Source: Candidatus Zemynaea palustris (GTDB lineage Bacteria; Vulcanimicrobiota; Vulcanimicrobiia; Vulcanimicrobiales; Vulcanimicrobiaceae). From it: a stretch of 64,000 nt of DNA. The notes under the pieces were generated by a model that saw only the letters and a list, made by a program, of their open reading frames with translations, ran no database searches and was not told the origin of the DNA. Location of the stretch: the NCBI GenBank assembly GCA_003134695.1, contig PLCB01000037.1, positions 57,339 through 121,338 on the forward strand, given 5' to 3'. The position numbers were made by a program, and so were the translations under genes. This document shows, piece by piece, positions 60,777 through 64,000 of this stretch (positions are counted from its first letter, which is position 1; every line of letters starts with the position of its first letter).

Positions 60777-62378
60777 GTGGCTGATGCGGTAGAAGTACGG
60801 GTCCCCAACATCGGCGACTTCAAGGACGTCCCGGTAATCGAAGTGTTGGTCAAACCCGGCGACAAGGTGGAAAAAGAAGCTCCGCTGATCACGCTCGAGT
60901 CGGAGAAGGCTTCGATCGAAGTTCCCTCGCCGAGCGCCGGCGTCGTCAAAGACCTCGCGGTCAAAGTCGGTGACAAGGTCTCCGAAGGTTCGCCGATCTT
61001 GACGCTCTCCGGCGACGGCGTCGCACCGACGCAAGCGGCGCCCGCGCCGAACGGACAAGCGAAAGCGGCGGCCCCATCGGCGCCGCAAGCTCCGCCATCC
61101 GCGCCGCAAGCGCAGCAACCCGCGGCGTCACAGACCGTCGACGTGACCGTCCCCGACATTGGAGATTTTACGGACGTTCCGGTCATCGAAGTCTTGGTGA
61201 AGCCGGGCGATACGGTGCAGAAAGAATCGCCGCTCGTCACGCTCGAGTCGGAGAAGGCGTCGATGGAGGTGCCGTCACCCGAGGCGGGCGTCGTCAAGTC
61301 GGTCGACGTGAAGGTCGGCGACAAGGTTTCGAAGGGCGCCAAGATCCTAACGCTCACGACGGCGACGCTCGCGGTCGCACAAGCGGCACCCAGCGCCGCT
61401 GCTGCAACGCCGAGCGCAACTCCGCCTGCCGCACCGCAGGCGCCGGCCGCCGCGCAAGCCGCTGCGCCGCCGGTCGCACCGAGCGGCGCCGTGCACGCCA
61501 GCCCCTCGATCAGAAGGTTTGCGCGCGAGTTGGGCGTCGATCTCGCGACCGTCACGGGGCGTGGGCCGAACGGCCGCGTGACCCGCGACGACGTGCAGTC
61601 GTTCGTCAAGCGCGCACTCTCCGAACCGCGCTCAGCGGCCGGTGCGCTGCCGTTCGGCCTGCCGCCGTGGCCGAAGATCGATTTCGCGCAATACGGCGCA
61701 ATCGAACGCCAGCCGCTCTCGCGCATCAAGAAAATATCCGGGCCGGTTCTGGCGCGCAATTGGATCATGATCCCGCATGTCACTAACCAGGAAGACGCGG
61801 ATATCACCGACCTCGAGAAGTTCCGTCAAGAATTGAACGCCGAGAGCCCGACGCTAAAAATTACGATGCTCGCGTTTCTGATCAAAGCGGTGATTCCGGC
61901 GCTGCAGCATTATCCCGACGTGAACGCCTCGCTCGACGGCGAGAACCTCATTCTCAAGAAGTACTATCACATCGGTTTCGCCGCCGACACGCCGAACGGA
62001 TTACTAGTTCCGGTCGTCAAGGACGCCGACAAGAAGGGTCTCTTGGCGATCGCCGCCGAGACACGCGAGCTTGCGGCGAAAGCACGCGACGGAAAACTCG
62101 GGCTCGCCGAGATGCAAGGCGCGAGTTTCACGATCTCGAGCCTCGGGGGAATCGGCGGCACCGGCTTCACGCCGATCATCAACGCGCCCGAAGTCGCGAT
62201 CCTCGGCGTGAGCCGTTCGTCGATGCGGCCGTTCTGGGACGGCAAGAAATTCGTCCCGCGCCTGATCCTCCCGCTGTCACTTTCTTACGATCACCGCGTC
62301 ATCGACGGCGCGCAAGCCGCGCGCTTCAACGCGTTGCTGGCGAACGTCCTCGCCGACATGCGCCGCGCGATGTTATAG
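60777..62378 (+). CDS. aceF: Pyruvate dehydrogenase E2 (dihydrolipoamide acetyltransferase) with two lipoyl domains
   Basis: E2 carries the acetyl group on lipoyl-lysines and transfers it to CoA. The 533-residue protein has two lipoyl domains (about residues 4-78 and 120-195), each with LESEKAS around the lipoylated Lys. They are separated by Ala/Pro-rich flexible linkers. Next is an E3/E1-binding domain (ASPSIRRFARELGVDLATVT then GRGPNGRVTRDDV), and then the catalytic domain with IPHVTNQEDADITDLEKFR and the active-site LSYDHRVIDGAQAARF (His, Asp). GTG at 60777. The two lipoyl domains are very similar, which suggests an internal duplication. Confidence 0.97.
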   Translation: MADAVEVRVPNIGDFKDVPVIEVLVKPGDKVEKEAPLITLESEKASIEVPSPSAGVVKDLAVKVGDKVSEGSPILTLSGDGVAPTQAAPAPNGQAKAAAPSAPQAPPSAPQAQQPAASQTVDVTVPDIGDFTDVPVIEVLVKPGDTVQKESPLVTLESEKASMEVPSPEAGVVKSVDVKVGDKVSKGAKILTLTTATLAVAQAAPSAAAATPSATPPAAPQAPAAAQAAAPPVAPSGAVHASPSIRRFARELGVDLATVTGRGPNGRVTRDDVQSFVKRALSEPRSAAGALPFGLPPWPKIDFAQYGAIERQPLSRIKKISGPVLARNWIMIPHVTNQEDADITDLEKFRQELNAESPTLKITMLAFLIKAVIPALQHYPDVNASLDGENLILKKYYHIGFAADTPNGLLVPVVKDADKKGLLAIAAETRELAAKARDGKLGLAEMQGASFTISSLGGIGGTGFTPIINAPEVAILGVSRSSMRPFWDGKKFVPRLILPLSLSYDHRVIDGAQAARFNALLANVLADMRRAML

Positions 62379-62389
62379 AGGCGCCTTCC

Positions 62390-64000
62390 TTATTGGATCC
62401 GCGCGGTGTAGCCGACGCTGCCCGTGTTGTTCGGCGACGTTTGGCTCAAGGTTCCGGTAAAAGTCCAGCGGACGTTGGTCACGTTTCGATCGTAGCCCAC
62501 GGGAGCTCCGCCCCCGGCGCTGACGGGCGCGTAAGCGTATGTCGCTCCGCCGTTGTTTGAATATGCGACGCTCAGCGTGAGTCCCGTCGTGCCGAGATTG
62601 CTCGTTGCCGAGCCGACTTTGAAGTCGGTGTTATTGGGAATGGGATCCGAAATGACGATGTTGGAACCCGTGATGCCGCCGCTGTTCGTGAACGTGATGG
62701 TGTAGGCGAGATCGGTTCCGGGGGACTGCAGCATCGCCGGCGGCGAGACGCTGCCTACTAGCGCCAACACCGGAGTCCCCGCGGTCAGAACCACGCTGTG
62801 ACCCGAGCCGCCGAGATAGCTGATCTTGAAGCTCCAACCGCTCAACGAGACCGTCGCTCCCTCGGCCAATCCGGAGAACGTTCCGGTGATCGCGCTGCCG
62901 CCGGTGTTATTGATGATGGTGAAGTTCGAACCGTTGGTCGGTGTGAAGCCCACTGCACCGGACAGCGTGGCGCCGGTCAAATTGATGGTGCCGCTCGTGC
63001 TGAGTTGGTCGTAACCGGTACCCGCGGTCGTGCCGTTGAGCTGGACCAAGAACGTGGGGCTGCCCGTGCTCCAATTGACGTTTCCACTGCTGAGAATACC
63101 GGTCGTGGTTCCGGGATCGATCGTCCCGCCCGACGCGGTGGACGTGATCGCCCCGACCGTGCCGCTTCCGCCCAGTGTGCCGCCGTTCAAACTTATGGCG
63201 CTCGAGCCTTGCGAGCCGTTCACCAGCAACGTTCCCGCGCTGACGGTCGTAGTACCGCTGTAGGTGTTGGTGCCGCTCAAGGTCAGCGTACCGGCGCTGG
63301 TCTTGGTCAGACCCCCCGCACCGGCGGCGATGCCGCCGTAGCTCACGGTCGTCCCCGAGGCGACGTCGATCGTGCCGGTCGAATTAAAGGCGATGCCGCG
63401 ATTGGAACTCAGGGCAAAGCTCGTTGTCGTCGCCAAGGTGCCGCCGCCGAAGGTCAACTGTCCCGGGGTGGGGCTGCCCGGCACCGCACCGAGATTGCCG
63501 CCGTCGACGATCTGCAGCGTGCCGGCGTTGATGGTCGTCGCGCCGGTGTAGGTGCTCGTGCCCGACAGCGATAGCGTCCCCGTATTCGTCTTGGTCAGAC
63601 CCCCCGCACCGGTGGCGATGCCGCCGTAGCTCACGGTCGTCCCCGGGGCGACGTCGATCGTGCCGGTCGAATTAAAGGCGATGCCGCGATTGGAACTCAG
63701 GGCAAAGCTCGTCGTCGTCGCCAAGGTGCCGCCGCCGAAGGTCAACAGTCCCGGGGTGGGGCTGCCCGGCACCGCGCCGAGATTGCCGCCGTTAGCGATC
63801 TGCAGCGTGCCGGCGTTGATCGTCGTCACGCCGCTGTAGGTGTTCGTACCCGACAACGTCATCGTTCCTGTGCCGGATTTCGTAATCGCGACCGTCCCAC
63901 TGCCATTTTGGATCACCCCCGAGAAGGTCGTCGACGTATTGTCGCCACCCGCGGTCAAGGTTGAGGCCGTCGCGCTCGAATTCGTAACTGTTCCGCCGCC
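62390..64000 (-). CDS. PATR-repeat (autotransporter-associated) surface protein, C-terminal part
   Basis: The frame is open to the window edge, so the N-terminus is missing. At least five passenger-associated repeat units are visible, each with the pattern LTKxxxGTLxLSGTxTYxGxTTI followed by a beta-strand run. This is the usual stalk-forming beta-helix of surface proteins. The last 130 residues form a DUF11-like domain (SPPAMLQSPGTDLAYTITFT, SNIVISDPIPNNTDF) and stop at YTARIQ with no autotransporter barrel, so export must use another route. Codon use and near-identical 288-bp repeats suggest recent expansion. Convergent with aceF at 11 bp. Confidence 0.85.
   Translation of the reverse strand, partial: GGGTVTNSSATASTLTAGGDNTSTTFSGVIQNGSGTVAITKSGTGTMTLSGTNTYSGVTTINAGTLQIANGGNLGAVPGSPTPGLLTFGGGTLATTTSFALSSNRGIAFNSTGTIDVAPGTTVSYGGIATGAGGLTKTNTGTLSLSGTSTYTGATTINAGTLQIVDGGNLGAVPGSPTPGQLTFGGGTLATTTSFALSSNRGIAFNSTGTIDVASGTTVSYGGIAAGAGGLTKTSAGTLTLSGTNTYSGTTTVSAGTLLVNGSQGSSAISLNGGTLGGSGTVGAITSTASGGTIDPGTTTGILSSGNVNWSTGSPTFLVQLNGTTAGTGYDQLSTSGTINLTGATLSGAVGFTPTNGSNFTIINNTGGSAITGTFSGLAEGATVSLSGWSFKISYLGGSGHSVVLTAGTPVLALVGSVSPPAMLQSPGTDLAYTITFTNSGGITGSNIVISDPIPNNTDFKVGSATSNLGTTGLTLSVAYSNNGGATYAYAPVSAGGGAPVGYDRNVTNVRWTFTGTLSQTSPNNTGSVGYTARIQ
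63301..63876. repeat. Two near-identical 288-bp tandem repeats inside the PATR gene
   Basis: The unit starting at 63301 recurs at 63589 with only a few differences over about 200 bp, and the similarity continues more weakly to the unit end. The period is 288 bp, or 96 codons, equal to one structural unit of the beta-helix. This suggests recent tandem duplication or gene conversion, and assembly collapse is a risk here. Confidence 0.8.

Overview
The window is about 64 kb of GC-rich (roughly 65%), densely packed bacterial chromosome. About 60 protein genes and one clear RNA gene (tmRNA) are visible. I found no CRISPR array, insertion sequence, rRNA or tRNA. Many junctions are 4-bp ATGA/GTGA/TTGA overlaps, and GTG and TTG starts are common. 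The lineage signal is mixed. The topA-trmFO-hslV-hslU order and the FhaA-FhaB-PP2C-RodA order are familiar from Terrabacteria (Firmicutes and Actinobacteria). Secreted beta-barrel-like proteins, PATR passenger repeats and periplasmic-type TPR/YVTN proteins point to a cell with an outer membrane. A diderm Terrabacterial lineage such as Candidatus Eremiobacterota (WPS-2) would fit; this is inference and no marker here proves it.

Layout. 1-2.5 kb: sdhB (cut by the window edge) and sdhA. 2.6-7.6 kb: a stand-alone Clp-N protein, a DedA protein, a small exported protein, uvrC, a PF04020 membrane protein and surE. 7.6-11.1 kb: a Na+/H+ antiporter, a TPR membrane protein and a small barrel-like protein. 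11.1-11.8 kb: the ssrA tmRNA gene, followed by a histidine-kinase remnant. 11.8-14.1 kb: a SpoIIE-type phosphatase, a degenerate receiver and a LuxR regulator. 14.2-18.3 kb: aldehyde dehydrogenase, tdk, and a YnbA/CdsA-like lipid pair. 18.4-20.3 kb: a two-gene operon whose second gene has an in-frame TGA in a UGSC motif followed by a SECIS-like hairpin, so it is a probable selenoprotein. 20.4-28.6 kb: exported esterases, a copper-amine-oxidase-N/barrel protein, a GerMN protein, an AMIN-type amidase, murI and a PAP2-like protein. 28.8-33.2 kb: dxs, secG and oppDF. 33.3-41.1 kb: a lysine-rich basic protein and the topA-trmFO-hslV-TPR-hslU operon. 41.1-45.0 kb: a GGDEF-EAL protein, a DEAD-box helicase and an ACT-like protein. 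45.1-51.1 kb: def-fmt-rsmB-fhaA-fhaB-PP2C-rodA in one run. 51.1-57.7 kb: mostly minus-strand accessory catabolic and secreted genes (adenosine/adenine deaminase, a zincin, a YVTN protein, kynA, a sugar dehydrogenase). 57.7-62.4 kb: aceE-aceF. 62.4-64 kb: the C-terminal part of a large PATR-repeat protein.

The most interesting points are: the UGSC selenoprotein operon with its unknown partner gene and two inverted repeats upstream; three genes (dedA, PF04020, murI) whose only sensible starts are CTG or ATT; several promoters placed so that the mRNA would be leaderless; a tmRNA with an unusual T-arm and an apparent gene remnant behind it; and structured intergenic RNAs upstream of dxs and topA.
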